Below, one piece after another: positions 8,847-17,565 of a DNA stretch of 64,000 bases; the first letter of the stretch is position 1, and each line of letters starts with the position of its first letter. This DNA comes from Streptomyces sp. TG1A-8 (GTDB lineage: Bacteria > Actinomycetota > Actinomycetes > Streptomycetales > Streptomycetaceae): the NCBI RefSeq assembly GCF_030499535.1, contig NZ_JASTLB010000001.1, positions 6,758,001-6,822,000 of the forward strand. Reading direction: 5' to 3'. A model generated the notes under the pieces. The model worked only from the letters and a program-made list of their open reading frames with translations, ran no database searches and had not been told where the DNA came from. The position numbers and the translations under genes were made by a program.

Positions 8847-9268
8847 TTGCCGGATGCGCAGTGGGCGCGGATCGAGCCGTTGGCGCCGGAGCGGGCGCCG
8901 GAGTGGAGTGGCCGCTGCGGAACCGTCATGGGGTGGTCGACGTGATCGCCCGCATGTTCCGGACCGGGACGCAGTGGGTGCACCTGCCGGGGGAGTGCGG
9001 CAGGTGGAGGGGCGTCTGCGACCGGCTGCGGATGCGGGTCGTCGACGGCATGCGGGAGAGGGTGTCCACCGCCCTGGTGGTCCGGGCCGATGCGGACGGG
9101 GAACCGAGGCGGGCCGTTTCGTCGACTCCACGATCGTACGGACCCGTCGGCACGCGGCCGGCGCCCGCAGGAGGTCCCCCGGCCGGCGAACCGGACCACC
9201 ACACCATCGGCCGGTCCCGCGGCGGACCGGCCACGGAGGTCCACCTCGCGTCCGGACCGCCCGGCTGA
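8847..9268 (+). pseudogene. IS5-family transposase remnant
   Basis: The N-terminal transposase motif L-P-D-A-Q-W-A-R-I-E-P-L is followed, after a frame change near 8940, by I-A-R-M-F-R-T-G-T-Q-W-V-H-L-P and W-R-G-V-C-D-R-L-R. These are the usual IS5/DUF4096 signatures (V-D-G-I-.-W..-R-T-G-.-.-W-R-.-L-P). The catalytic DDE core is unrecognisable, and I could not find terminal inverted repeats. Confidence 0.65.
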
Positions 9269-9373
9269 CTTGCAGGCCCCAAGTGGCTGTACCAGTGTGG
9301 GGAGAGGTGGGGGTTCCTCGGGGACGTCGGGCCCGTTCGCAAAGGCAAGTACTCTTCCGTTCAGGGTGGTCCC

Positions 9374-9790
9374 ATGTTCACACGTACGTTCCGCAGGTTC
9401 CGCGCGCTCACGGCCGGGATACCGCTCGTCACGGCGGCGCTGGTCGGAGGTGTCCTGACGGCAGGCCCGGCATCGGCGGTCGACACCGGAGAGGTGACCT
9501 ACAAGGGCACCGTGACCTGTGACAAGGCTTTCCCCGCCCCCAACAAGTCCGTCCCCCAGCGGGTGGCGCTGGACAGCGACGAGGACGATGCGGCCGTCAA
9601 GGTCACGGGGGTGGAGGGCCGTCGGGCGAGGTACGAGATCACCAAGCTGGAGGTCCCGCTCGACTCGAACTTCAACCTCGCGGTCACGGTCACGTGCAAG
9701 CCGCCGAGAACGCAGGCCCAGGTGTTCACCAAGTCGCTCCCGCAGGCCGACCTGACGGAGAATCAGACGATCAGGCTGAACATCAAGTAG
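9374..9790 (+). CDS. Small secreted protein, function unknown
   Basis: A 138-residue protein with a Sec signal peptide: Arg-rich start, hydrophobic core from about residue 12 to 30 and an A-S-A cleavage site near residue 35. The mature part of about 100 residues has two cysteines (in V-T-C-D-K and V-T-C-K-P), probably a disulfide, and alternates hydrophobic and polar residues like a beta-sandwich. No family recognised. It stands alone and follows the IS5 remnant. Confidence 0.7.
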   Translation: MFTRTFRRFRALTAGIPLVTAALVGGVLTAGPASAVDTGEVTYKGTVTCDKAFPAPNKSVPQRVALDSDEDDAAVKVTGVEGRRARYEITKLEVPLDSNFNLAVTVTCKPPRTQAQVFTKSLPQADLTENQTIRLNIK

Positions 9791-10006
9791 GTGTTCCCCG
9801 CCCCGTCGGCCCGTCGGCCCGGCGGGGCGGGCGCCCGCTCGGAGCGGAGATCCGCCTCGCCCGCCCCGCCCCGGCGGCGGGCACGGCGCGGCAGCCCGGT
9901 GGGGTGGAAGGAGGCTGTGGCCGGTGCCGAGGGGCGGATATGTGATTTGTGTGGAGGGGGCCGGGGCGGTGCCAGGGAGGGGAGCGGGGCTGCGAGACTG
10001 GCCGGT

Positions 10007-10297
10007 ATGGAAATCGGTCGCAGGAGCGACGTCACCGTCGCCGGCAACCCACTGGGGCGGCCAGTGGTGCCGGCTCACGGGTTCGGCTGTGATCAGGACA
10101 CGTGGCGGCCGACGATGCCCGCTCCGGGGCGTGACCACCGGGTGGTGCTGTTCGACCACGTGGGGTCGGGCCACTCGGACCCGGCCGCGTTCCCGGAGGA
10201 CCGCTGCGCTTCCCCGGATACCTGTGCCCGCGACGTGGTTGAGGTGGGCGAGGCGCTCGACCTGCGGGATGCGGTGTTCGTGGGAGCACTGCGATGA
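10007..10297 (+). pseudogene. RsbQ-like alpha/beta hydrolase, truncated before the nucleophile
   Basis: These 96 residues match the start of RsbQ-type stress hydrolases: V-V-P-A-H-G-F-G-C-D-Q-D-T-W, then V-V-L-F-D-H-V-G-S-G-H-S-D and A-L-D-L-R-D-A-V-F-V-G. Intact members continue with the nucleophile elbow H-S-V-S; here the frame ends A-L-R-stop at exactly that point, so Ser, Asp and His of the triad are all lost. The stop overlaps the start of the next gene (ATGATG). In Bacillus, RsbQ provides the signal for the PAS phosphatase RsbP, and the same pairing existed here. Confidence 0.75.
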
Positions 10298-11583
10298 TGT
10301 GCCGCACCGGGCAGCAGTCCGACCCCCATGACGCCGACGGGGGGAGGACATCGGATGCGGCGTTCGCCGCACTGCTGGAGGACGACGTAGAGGAACTCTA
10401 CGAGAGCGCGCCGTGCGGATACCTGTCCACGCTGATGGACGGCACCATAGCCAAGGTCAACACCACGCTGCTGGGCTGGCTCGGCCTGGAGCGGGACGCG
10501 GTGGTGGGCCGGATGCGGTTCACCGACCTGCTGACCGTCGGCGGCAAGCTCTATCACGAGACGCACTTCGCGCCACTGCTGCGGATGCAGGGCGAGATCA
10601 GCGGTATCGCCCTGGAGGTCAAACAGGCCGGCGGCGTCCGGATGCCGGTCCTGGTCTCCTCCGTGGTCAAGCACGGCAGCACGGGGGAGCCGCTGCTGAT
10701 CCGTACCACCGTCTTCGACGCCCGGGACCGGCGCACCTACGAGGAAGAACTCCTGCGGGCCCGCAAGGCGGCGGAGGAAGCGCGGAAGCAGGCGGAGGCC
10801 GACCGCGCACGGTTGCAGGACGCTCTCGCCGTGCTCCAGCAGTCGCTTCTGCCCGACACGCTGCCGCCGGTCCCCGGGGTGGAGACGGCCGCCCACTACC
10901 GGACGGCCTCCCCCGACCGGCTCGGCGGCGACTTCTACGACCTCTTCCCCCTCGACGGCAAACGCTTCGCCTTCTTCCTCGGTGACGTGTGCGGCAAGGG
11001 CCCCCAGGCCGCCGCGCTCACCTCGCTCACCCGCTACACCCTGCGCGCCGCGGCCCTGCACGACCCCGACCCCGTTGCGGCCCTGTCGACCCTCAACAAG
11101 GTGCTGCACGAGCGGTACACCGGTGGCGATCCGCGCTACTGCACCGCCATCTTCGGCATCCTCGAACCCGACCCCGTGATCGGACGGGGCACCGTCCACC
11201 TCGCCTCGGGCGGCCACCCCCCGGCCCTCGTCCTGCGCGCGGACGGCACGGCCGACTTCCTGCCCACCCCCGGCGGCCTTCTCGTCGGCGTCCTGCCCGC
11301 CCCACGCTTCACCGCCGCCACCACCGTGCTCACCCCCGGCGACACCCTCCTGCTCTACACCGACGGCATCACGGAAGCACGGACCGGCAAGGACCGCACC
11401 ACCCTGTACGGGGACCAGGCCCTGCGCGCCTTCGCCGCCGGCCACGCCGGCGAGCCCCCGCACGCCGTCATCCGGGCACTGACCGGTCTGCTGGACGACT
11501 TCGGCGACGGCCTCGACGATGACACCGCCCTGCTCGCCCTCGGCGTCCCCGCAACCGACCCCAGGACGAAGAACACCACATGA
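10294..11583 (+). CDS. PAS-PP2C (SpoIIE-type) serine phosphatase, RsbP-like
   Basis: A 429-residue cytoplasmic phosphatase. Residues about 34-140 form a PAS domain (E-S-A-P-C-G-Y-L-S-T), residues 145-190 a charged coiled-coil linker rich in A/E/R/K, and residues 195-422 a PP2C/SpoIIE domain with the metal-binding motifs G-G-D-F-Y-D-L-F, G-D-V-C-G-K-G and Y-T-D-G-I-T-E-A and a D-D-D-T-A-L end. It should dephosphorylate the STAS protein encoded next and so free it to capture an anti-sigma factor. The start overlaps the stop of the truncated RsbQ-like gene, and its own stop overlaps the STAS start by four bases, so all three were once translationally coupled. An ATG three bases later is equally possible. 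Confidence 0.9.
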   Translation: MMCRTGQQSDPHDADGGRTSDAAFAALLEDDVEELYESAPCGYLSTLMDGTIAKVNTTLLGWLGLERDAVVGRMRFTDLLTVGGKLYHETHFAPLLRMQGEISGIALEVKQAGGVRMPVLVSSVVKHGSTGEPLLIRTTVFDARDRRTYEEELLRARKAAEEARKQAEADRARLQDALAVLQQSLLPDTLPPVPGVETAAHYRTASPDRLGGDFYDLFPLDGKRFAFFLGDVCGKGPQAAALTSLTRYTLRAAALHDPDPVAALSTLNKVLHERYTGGDPRYCTAIFGILEPDPVIGRGTVHLASGGHPPALVLRADGTADFLPTPGGLLVGVLPAPRFTAATTVLTPGDTLLLYTDGITEARTGKDRTTLYGDQALRAFAAGHAGEPPHAVIRALTGLLDDFGDGLDDDTALLALGVPATDPRTKNTT

Positions 11584-11918
11584 GCCCGTTGAAGATCACC
11601 ACTCGAGACGCCGCAACCGGTCCCGTCCTGGCGATCCTCGGCGAACTCGACTACGACAACGCCAGCCAGTTGCGGGAGCTGCTCACCACGCTCGCCCTCC
11701 GGCCGGGCCAGCGCCTCGTCCTGGACCTGGCGGAGATGGAATTCTGCGACTCCAGCGGCATCACCGCCCTGATCGCCGCCCGCAACCTCGCCCACGCGGC
11801 CCAGGCCGACATCGCGCTCGCCGCAGTCCCCGGCCACACCCTCCGTGTGCTGCGCATCGTCGGCCTCGACCAGGTCTTCGCCCTCCATCCCGACAGCACC
11901 GCCGCCACCCGGGACTGA
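11580..11918 (+). CDS. STAS-domain anti-sigma factor antagonist
   Basis: A 112-residue single STAS domain of the RsbV/BldG/SpoIIAA type. The phosphorylation loop is visible as F-C-D-S-S-G-I-T-A-L, with Ser58 or Ser59 the target of an anti-sigma kinase and of the upstream phosphatase. When dephosphorylated such proteins bind the kinase and release a stress sigma factor. No kinase or sigma gene is adjacent, so its partner must be encoded elsewhere. The ATGA overlap with the phosphatase gene indicates coupled translation. Confidence 0.92.
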   Translation: MSPLKITTRDAATGPVLAILGELDYDNASQLRELLTTLALRPGQRLVLDLAEMEFCDSSGITALIAARNLAHAAQADIALAAVPGHTLRVLRIVGLDQVFALHPDSTAATRD

Positions 11919-12612
11919 CCCGTAAGGGCGAGGCGCACGCATCGTCCCCCGGCGACTCCGTGCCCGGGCCGGAGCGGTTCCCGGGCCGTCGGGCCGGGCC
12001 GTCCCCGGCCGCCGCACCCCGTCGTGCTCCGCGCGCACCGGCCGCGCCCTGCGCGCCACCGGCCGGGGACGGTTCCACCCCGCGCTCCCGCGACCGGCGG
12101 GTCCTCCACCTCAGAGGGTTGACATGGGCGCGTCATGGAAGTGTTCTATGGGAAATTTCGTTCGGCCGTGTTGGATCACGTGCCATTCACCTCGCTTGGA
12201 GCCGCATGCGCCAGACCGGCGACGCACCTTCGGGCAGCGCCTCGCGGCATCGGCCACCTCCCTCCTCCTGGCCGCGGGCGGCCTGGCCGGTGCCTCGGCG
12301 CTGACCGCGGGGGCGGTGCGCCGGAGGCGCAAGCGACCGCCCGCGGTCGGGGGGCGGGGGCGGCGGACGGGCGCGGCTGAAATCCGTTCACCTGCCGGGA
12401 ACCGTGGAGTCACGGGCCCTTGCGGTTCAGCAGGGGGCGGCGGTGCGTCACTCGTGGAGGCGGCGGGTCCCTCGGAGGGGGCGGTACCCGGCTACGAGCC
12501 GGCCGGCGGGGTGAGGGCGGTGCGGTCGAACGGCCCGCGTCGCGGTGCGCGAGCAGCGCCTGCCGGTAACGGCCGGCTCCCGGGCCCTTTCCGGGGACTC
12601 GGCCGGCAACTC
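11919..12612. other. Long spacer with a possible signal-peptide remnant
   Basis: At about 12198-12310 (+) one frame reads F-G-Q-R-L-A-A-S-A-T-S-L-L-L-A-A-G-G-L, which looks like the signal peptide of a secreted protein that then degenerates into Arg/Gly-rich sequence. The AT-richer stretch at 12114-12185 may contain an old promoter (TTGACA near 12119). I see nothing else. Confidence 0.3.
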
Positions 12613-12629
12613 GTCAATTACAAATTGAC
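12613..12629. promoter_or_regulatory. Palindromic operator 1 before the Clp_N-domain gene
   Basis: GTCAATTACAAATTGAC has perfect seven-base arms around ACA. It is one of two related sites spaced 28 bases apart, start to start, that is about 2.7 helical turns. Confidence 0.65.
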
Positions 12630-12640
12630 GACCCTCGATC

Positions 12641-12657
12641 GTCAACTTAATATTGAC
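12641..12657. promoter_or_regulatory. Palindromic operator 2 before the Clp_N-domain gene
   Basis: GTCAACTTAATATTGAC has perfect GTCAA/TTGAC arms and ends two bases before the start codon. It would cover the ribosome-binding region, so the site probably mediates autorepression. No conventional ribosome site is visible, which suggests that the transcript is leaderless or nearly so. Confidence 0.6.
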
Positions 12658-12659
12658 GT

Positions 12660-13364
12660 ATGAGTCCACTCGACATCAGCCTCGCCGACCTGATCGCCCG
12701 TCTCGACGAGGAGCTTCCCGACGCCAACGAACTGGCCCGCGTCAGCGAGGCGCGACTGCGCGCCCAGACCCTGTCCGACCTCGGTGACCAGCTCATCGAC
12801 CACTACGTCAGCAAGGCCAAGCGGAACGGCGCGTCATGGACCGAGATCGGCGATGCCATCGGCGTGTCCAAGCAGGCCGCCCAGCAACGCCACGCCCCCG
12901 GTCCCTTCGAGCGGTACACCGACCTGAACCGGCACAGCATCGTGCTGGCGCAGGAGGCCGCCCGGACCCACAAGCACGACTTCATCGGCACCGAACACCT
13001 CCTGCTCGGCCTGCTCGGCGAGCCGCGGGGCCTGGCGTACGAGGTGCTGATCGCGAAAACCGGGTCGGAGCAACGCATCCGCGACGCGGTCGAGGAAGCG
13101 ATGCCGCCGGCCGGGCGGAAGGCGCTGCGGGGCCACATCGCGTTCCGGCCGGAGAGCAGGGAGGCCATCGAGCAGGCACGTCGCGCGTCGGCCGACCTCG
13201 GCCACGACTGGGTCGGTACCGAACACGCCCTGCTGGGCCTGATCCGCGTCGAGGAGAGCCCGGCCGCGCGGATCCTGCGCAACCTCGGCTTCACCTCGGA
13301 GGAGTTGGGCGAGACGGCCAAGACAGGGATCGCCGAACGGTCCGCCACGCGCGACAAGCGGTAG
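12660..13364 (+). CDS. HTH plus Clp N-terminal-repeat protein (Clp_N regulator)
   Basis: A 234-residue protein. The first 75 residues hold a helix-turn-helix (S-W-T-E-I-G-D-A-I-G-V-S-K-Q-A-A-Q-Q-R). Residues 80-215 hold two Clp_N repeats, each with the signature G-T-E-H-L-L-L-G-L-L or G-T-E-H-A-L-L-G-L-I. Clp_N repeats normally recruit substrates or adaptors to ClpC/ClpA, but no ATPase domain is present here, so this is a DNA-binding regulator with a Clp-type sensor. Two GTCAA...TTGAC palindromes directly upstream are its likely operators. It is a single gene. Confidence 0.85.
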   Translation: MSPLDISLADLIARLDEELPDANELARVSEARLRAQTLSDLGDQLIDHYVSKAKRNGASWTEIGDAIGVSKQAAQQRHAPGPFERYTDLNRHSIVLAQEAARTHKHDFIGTEHLLLGLLGEPRGLAYEVLIAKTGSEQRIRDAVEEAMPPAGRKALRGHIAFRPESREAIEQARRASADLGHDWVGTEHALLGLIRVEESPAARILRNLGFTSEELGETAKTGIAERSATRDKR

Positions 13365-13365
13365 C

Positions 13366-13821
13366 GGAACGACCGGTCGCAGCGACTGGTCCGCCGACGC
13401 GCTTCCCGGCGAGCCGGTGGTGCCCTGCACCCAGACCGCCGACGGCCGCGCGGCGCGCCCCGCGGCGAAACTGGGGTCCTGGCTGCCGCAACCCGACGGA
13501 TGGGGCGAGATGTCCGTCGAGGCGCAGGACGCGGTCCCGGGGTTCCCGCTGGAGCTGTACCGCGCGGCACTGCGGCTGCGGCGCGAACTGGTCCGCGGCG
13601 AGGACCTGACCTGGATCGAGGAGGCGGGCGGGGCGACGGCCGGGGCCCTCGCCTTCGACTGCGGTGGCTGGCGGTGCGCGGCCAACCTCTCCGCGGTGCC
13701 CGCCCCGCTTCCCGCGGGCGAAGTGCTGCTCGCCTCCAGTCCCTGCGACGGGAGGGAACCGCCGCCCTGGACCACGGTCTGGCTGCGCGGCACCGAGACC
13801 GCCGACGCCACCGTGGGGTAG
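13366..13821 (+). pseudogene. C-terminal fragment of a GH13 alpha-glucosidase
   Basis: The translation contains S-W-L-P-Q-P-D-G-W and then V-E-A-Q-D, L-E-L-Y-R-A-A-L-R-L-R-R-E-L and N-L-S-A-V-P-A-P-L-P-A-G-E-V-L-L-A-S. This is the end of the catalytic barrel and the C-terminal beta domain of oligo-1,6-/alpha-glucosidases (about 130 of 530 residues). The (beta/alpha)8 active-site residues are missing. No valid start or ribosome site precedes it. Confidence 0.65.
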
Positions 13822-14397
13822 GCCACGGCCGGGGTGCGCTGCCGCGGCGGACCACCGCCACCGCCCGGACCGCCCCCCGGCCAGCTCCGGTCCGATGGAC
13901 GGGTTACGCAGCCTCGTCCTGGAGGACCGTCAGGCACTTGGGACCCCCGACCGGGCCGGGGCTGTCTGTTCCACCCGCCCGGCGACGGCACGGGCGGACG
14001 GCCCGAGGTGCAGTGCGGCGAGCTGCGGCGGATCACCGCCGACGCGCTCAAGGAGGGGTACTCCCAGGACGGCGGCCGCCGCGCCGGCGGTCTGGAGGAG
14101 ATCCGCTCCACCGACACCGAGCACCTGGAGTTCGACCCGTAGCCCACGCTTTCCGCTGTGGGGAGGGGACCCGTCCCGGGGCCAAGCCGAGGGAACCCGG
14201 TCCGGTGGCCCGGTGGACCTGGGCAAACAGCGGACGGCTTCCTGGAACGTCCCGCGAGGGCGCGCCCCCTGAGCGTCCTTGGCCGGCGGGGACACGGTTC
14301 TCACCGGCATCCCCCGGTGCCGGTGCATGACGCCGGCCGGACCCGGGAGGACCCCGGAGTTCCCCCAGCGGCGTCAGGGGCCACCACTGTCCGGCCG
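13822..14397. other. Spacer with an unidentified 3' gene fragment
   Basis: On the plus strand, 13960-14142 reads like real coding sequence at its end (E-L-R-R-I-T-A-D-A-L-K-E-G-Y-S-Q-D and D-T-E-H-L-E-F-D-P-stop), but I do not recognise the family. The rest holds nothing I can support. Confidence 0.3.
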
Positions 14398-14877
14398 TCA
14401 GCCGAAACGGGTGCGGCACAGCTGCACGATCCAAGGATCGGCCACGCCGTCCGCCCGACGGCACAACTCCTGCAGCTGCTCGATTCCCTGACGGGGCGAT
14501 ACCGGTCGCGGTCGTACCGAGGGCCTCCGGTTGGCCGGCCGCGGGTGGGGGTGCGGCGGCCGCGGAACGACCGGGCCGGCCGCGGGGGCGGGATCAGCAG
14601 GCGCCCGCGGCGTCGGCCGTCGCCGGGACTTCCCCGGCCCGGCCTGCTCCAGTCCTCGCCCCAGCTGCGGCTTCCGTCCCGCAGTGCGGACCAGGGCCGA
14701 GCGTCCCTGCGGGGGCACGGCCGAAGCCGGCCCGGGCGCCGACGCGTGTGCTCCGTCCGGCGCGACCGGGCGGCCGGGGGCCGGGGCGGAAGGGGAGGAC
14801 ACGCCGGGGGCGACCGTCGTACAGCCCGCCGGGCCCAGGAGGAGGACGAGCAGCAGGATCAGTGATCGGCCAGACAC
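14398..14877 (-). CDS. Putative lipoprotein with proline-rich linker
   Basis: From the GTG at 14877 the product is 159 residues with a short lipoprotein signal (S-G-R-S-L-I-L-L-L-V-L-L-L-G-P-A-G-C, lipobox ending at residue 19). The next 100 residues are Pro/Ala/Arg-rich and probably disordered. They are followed by a compact C-terminal motif with two cysteines (E-L-C-R-R-A-D-G...W-I-V-Q-L-C-R-T). The paired cysteines in a helical tail recur in small streptomycete lipoproteins of unknown function. It should be anchored on the outer face of the membrane. Confidence 0.55.
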   Translation of the reverse strand: MSGRSLILLLVLLLGPAGCTTVAPGVSSPSAPAPGRPVAPDGAHASAPGPASAVPPQGRSALVRTAGRKPQLGRGLEQAGPGKSRRRPTPRAPADPAPAAGPVVPRPPHPHPRPANRRPSVRPRPVSPRQGIEQLQELCRRADGVADPWIVQLCRTRFG

Positions 14878-14985
14878 CGGACCACTGTGCCGCCTTCGGT
14901 GCGGCCGCCGCCTCCGCCACGCGGCCCGTCCACTCCTACGAGGGAACCAGCCGGTGCGGCTCAGTACACGACCGGGGACGGCGGG

Positions 14986-15030
14986 CCCCCTCCCGGGGGG
15001 CCGGCGCGCGGCCGGCCCCCCGGGAGGGGG
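14986..15030. terminator. Perfect 20-bp inverted repeat between divergent genes
   Basis: Arms 14986-15005 and 15011-15030 are exact reverse complements around the loop GCGCG. A hairpin this strong normally ends transcription, yet both neighbours point away from it. It may be a relic terminator, or it may insulate the two promoters. Confidence 0.6.
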
Positions 15031-15274
15031 AAGAGGGAGAGAGGGGGAGAGAGGAGGGGACGGAGTGCGCGACCGGGTCGCCGTCTGGCCCGGCGGGCTC
15101 CTGCCCGTTCCACGGGATTCCAGGAACTGACCGAAAAAGAACGCAACCTTTCGCCTAATTGGGAACGTTGACTGTTTTCCGGGAGATTCCGGAACCGCGG
15201 TACGGCGCACGCGGTCTTAGCAGCCACAGCGGGCCGGGCAGTACCGGCCGTCACATCCCAGGGGGACCACCCGC

Positions 15275-15787
15275 ATGTTCCAGCGTGTCCGCAACCGTCG
15301 CACCGCACTCGTCGTCACCCTCGCCGCAGCGGCGCTCTCCGTGGCCGCCGTGACCCCGGCCGTGGCCGGCGGCACCAGCGCCGCCGCGCCCGCCGCCCGG
15401 ACGGTGTCCGGCACGGTCACCCAGGGCGACCCGCGCGGCACCGTCCAGCGGGTCGCCGACTTCTACGGCGCCTACATCGACGCCGTCTGGGACGGCGAGG
15501 ACCCGTCGTCCGCCGCAGCGCAGAACGCGCTGCGCGGCTTCTACCTCTCCGCCGGGGCGCAGAAGAAGGTCGCTGCCTACGAGGCCGAGCAGCACGCCAA
15601 CGGCATCCTCTTCGCGCAGAACGTCCCGGTGAAGTGGAGTGTGGCCTACACCGGCTCGGGCGCCGGCCACGCCACCAGCCGCGTCACCCTCACCTGGAGC
15701 GACGGCGCGAGCCCCGGGGTCACGGCGATCGACGTCCAGTCCGACCTGGCCACCCGGAAGATCACCGACCTGCGCCCGGTGAACTGA
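15275..15787 (+). CDS. Secreted protein, function unknown
   Basis: A 170-residue protein with a Sec signal peptide (R-N-R-R then A-L-V-V-T-L-A-A-A-A-L-S-V-A-A, cleavage near A-V-A-G at about residue 31). The mature domain of about 130 residues has no cysteines and contains V-A-D-F-Y-G-A-Y-I-D-A-V-W-D-G and a beta-rich second half, somewhat like NTF2-like extracytoplasmic domains. No family assigned. An AT-rich promoter stretch precedes it (15130-15190). Confidence 0.7.
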   Translation: MFQRVRNRRTALVVTLAAAALSVAAVTPAVAGGTSAAAPAARTVSGTVTQGDPRGTVQRVADFYGAYIDAVWDGEDPSSAAAQNALRGFYLSAGAQKKVAAYEAEQHANGILFAQNVPVKWSVAYTGSGAGHATSRVTLTWSDGASPGVTAIDVQSDLATRKITDLRPVN

Positions 15788-16278
15788 CCGGGCCCGGCCT
15801 CCCGCCGAGCGCCGGTCACGCTCCGTCGCGCTCACCGCGGTGAGCAGGGGCCGGCCGCCGGGACCCGGGCCGAGGGCGGGCGCGGTCCCGCGGGCGGCAG
15901 CCGGTCCGCACGAGCCGGTTGCCCGGCCGGTGGCGATCGGGGTTCTTGCCGGCCGGGGAGACCACCCTTCTCCCGACCCGCACCTGGTCTCCCGAGTCAG
16001 GAGCCGTGCTCAGGCGCAGGGGCCGCGGGGTGGCCACGGGGTACGACCGGCCTGCCGTCCGCTACGGGACGACCGTGCCGGTAGCAGTGCTCGGCGCCGG
16101 CGGTCACCGCGAGACCGCGCAGGTGCGGACGGGCCGGCGGCCGTGACGACCGCCGCGCGCCGCTGCCCCCTGGGGACGCCGGCAGGCGGCGGCGTGCTCC
16201 CGCCTCCCGCCGGTGCACGGCACCAGCCACTCGCCGGGCCGCGGGTTCAGGCCGGGGACGGGGCCGATCCGTGCCGCT
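15788..16278. other. Intergenic stretch without a recognised gene
   Basis: This convergent spacer is open in several frames, but none shows a credible motif. I assign nothing. Confidence 0.4.
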
Positions 16279-17025
16279 TCACGGCCAGGACGGTTCGTTG
16301 CGGGGCACGACGACCACTTCCGGCATGGCGCTGGTGGCGGGCACGGACAAGGCGCACAGCACCGCGTCGGCAACGATGCCGGGGGCTTGCAGCTTGGAGG
16401 TGTCGGCGTCCGGGAAGCGCTCCGTGATGAACGGTGTTTCCATGCCCCCGGCGACGATGCCGGTGATGCCGACGCCCAGGCAGTCGCGCTGGGCCTCCTG
16501 GAACAAGGTGTGGGTGAAGGCCCGCAGACCTGTTTTGCTGGCCGCGTAGGGACCGGCCTCGGTCCAGGTCCGGTTGGACGCGGTGGACAGGATGTTGACG
16601 ATGTGGCCCTCCCCCCTGGCCACCATGCGCCGGTAGAGGGCCAGGCACAGGTACATCGGGCCCAGGAGGTTCGTGGTGACCACGCGGGTGACTTCGTCGG
16701 CGGTCAGGTGCTCGATCGGCTTGGTGACGTCGACGGCGGCATTGTTGACCAGGATGTCCGGCGACCAGCCGTCCTGCTCAAGGTCCTGGACCACCGCGGC
16801 CACGGCGTCGGCGTCGCGGACGTCGAGCTCCACGAACCGCGCCTCGTGCCCCTCCGCGGTCAGGGCGGCACACACCTTCTCGCCGTCCTCGCGGCGTACG
16901 TCGGCCAGGCACACGCCCGCTCCCGCGCCGGCCAGGCGGCGGGCGATGGACGCCCCCAGGCCGCGGGCCGCGCCGGTGACCAGGGCACGTCTGCCGGACA
17001 GGTCCGCGTGAATGCTCGATGTCAA
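16279..17025 (-). CDS. Short-chain dehydrogenase/reductase
   Basis: A 248-residue classical SDR. The cofactor motif G-A-A-R-G-L-G is near residue 18, N-N-A-A-V at about 92, the catalytic Ser in N-I-L-S-T-A-S near 141 and Y-A-A-S-K at about 154-158. An acidic residue after beta-2 (L-A-D-V-R) suggests NAD(H) preference. I chose the TTG start at 17025 because of the GAAAGG ribosome site seven bases upstream; no ATG fits. The substrate cannot be inferred, since both neighbours are unrelated. Confidence 0.85.
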   Translation of the reverse strand: MTSSIHADLSGRRALVTGAARGLGASIARRLAGAGAGVCLADVRREDGEKVCAALTAEGHEARFVELDVRDADAVAAVVQDLEQDGWSPDILVNNAAVDVTKPIEHLTADEVTRVVTTNLLGPMYLCLALYRRMVARGEGHIVNILSTASNRTWTEAGPYAASKTGLRAFTHTLFQEAQRDCLGVGITGIVAGGMETPFITERFPDADTSKLQAPGIVADAVLCALSVPATSAMPEVVVVPRNEPSWP

Positions 17026-17329
17026 GATCGTGCCTTTCGGTTGTGCCGCCGACCGGGTCGGTGCCACGCCGGACGGTCGAGCCGGTGGGTGGCTTCCTGT
17101 TCCCTCCCCCGAGGGGCGGGGCGTCGGACCGGGACCGGCGCGGACAGCACCCGGTTGGCGCAGACCCGTTCGGGGGCGCCCCTCGTGCCGGCGAAGCGCG
17201 TCCCGCGCGGAGGGGGCGACGGCTCCGGTCCGGCGCGCAGGGCCCCCACGGCATGACGGTGCCGACGAGCCGCCCGCTCCCGGCGGGGCGCGGTGGCGGC
17301 CGACACCGACGGCCACCGGACGCTGGCCC

Positions 17330-17485
17330 CGGTGGCCGTCGGTGGGACAGCGTGTGCGCCATGGCGTCGGAGACCGCCCGGATGACGGGCTCGGGGGTCC
17401 GCGTGCCGCCGGACCCGTCGAAGTGGGCCGTGCCGGTGACCCGGGCGGGGGACCCGGAGCGGAGGACGGCGGCGCCGTACGTCAC
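17330..17485 (-). pseudogene. N-terminal fragment of a class V aminotransferase (cysteine desulfurase-like)
   Basis: From GTG 17485 about 50 residues read like the start of cysteine desulfurase-like proteins: V-T-Y-G-A-A-V-L-R, then A-H-F-D-G-S-G-G-T-R-T-P-E-P-V-I-R-A-V. The PLP lysine domain is absent. It is a short fossil, but the H-F-D-G-.-G-G-T-.-T-P motif is distinctive. Confidence 0.55.
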
Positions 17486-17565
17486 GGAGTGCTTCCGCCG
17501 GACCGCGTGAGCACGGCGTTCCCCCGGCTGTTCAGCCCGCCACGGCGGTCCGCAGCAGCTCCGGT

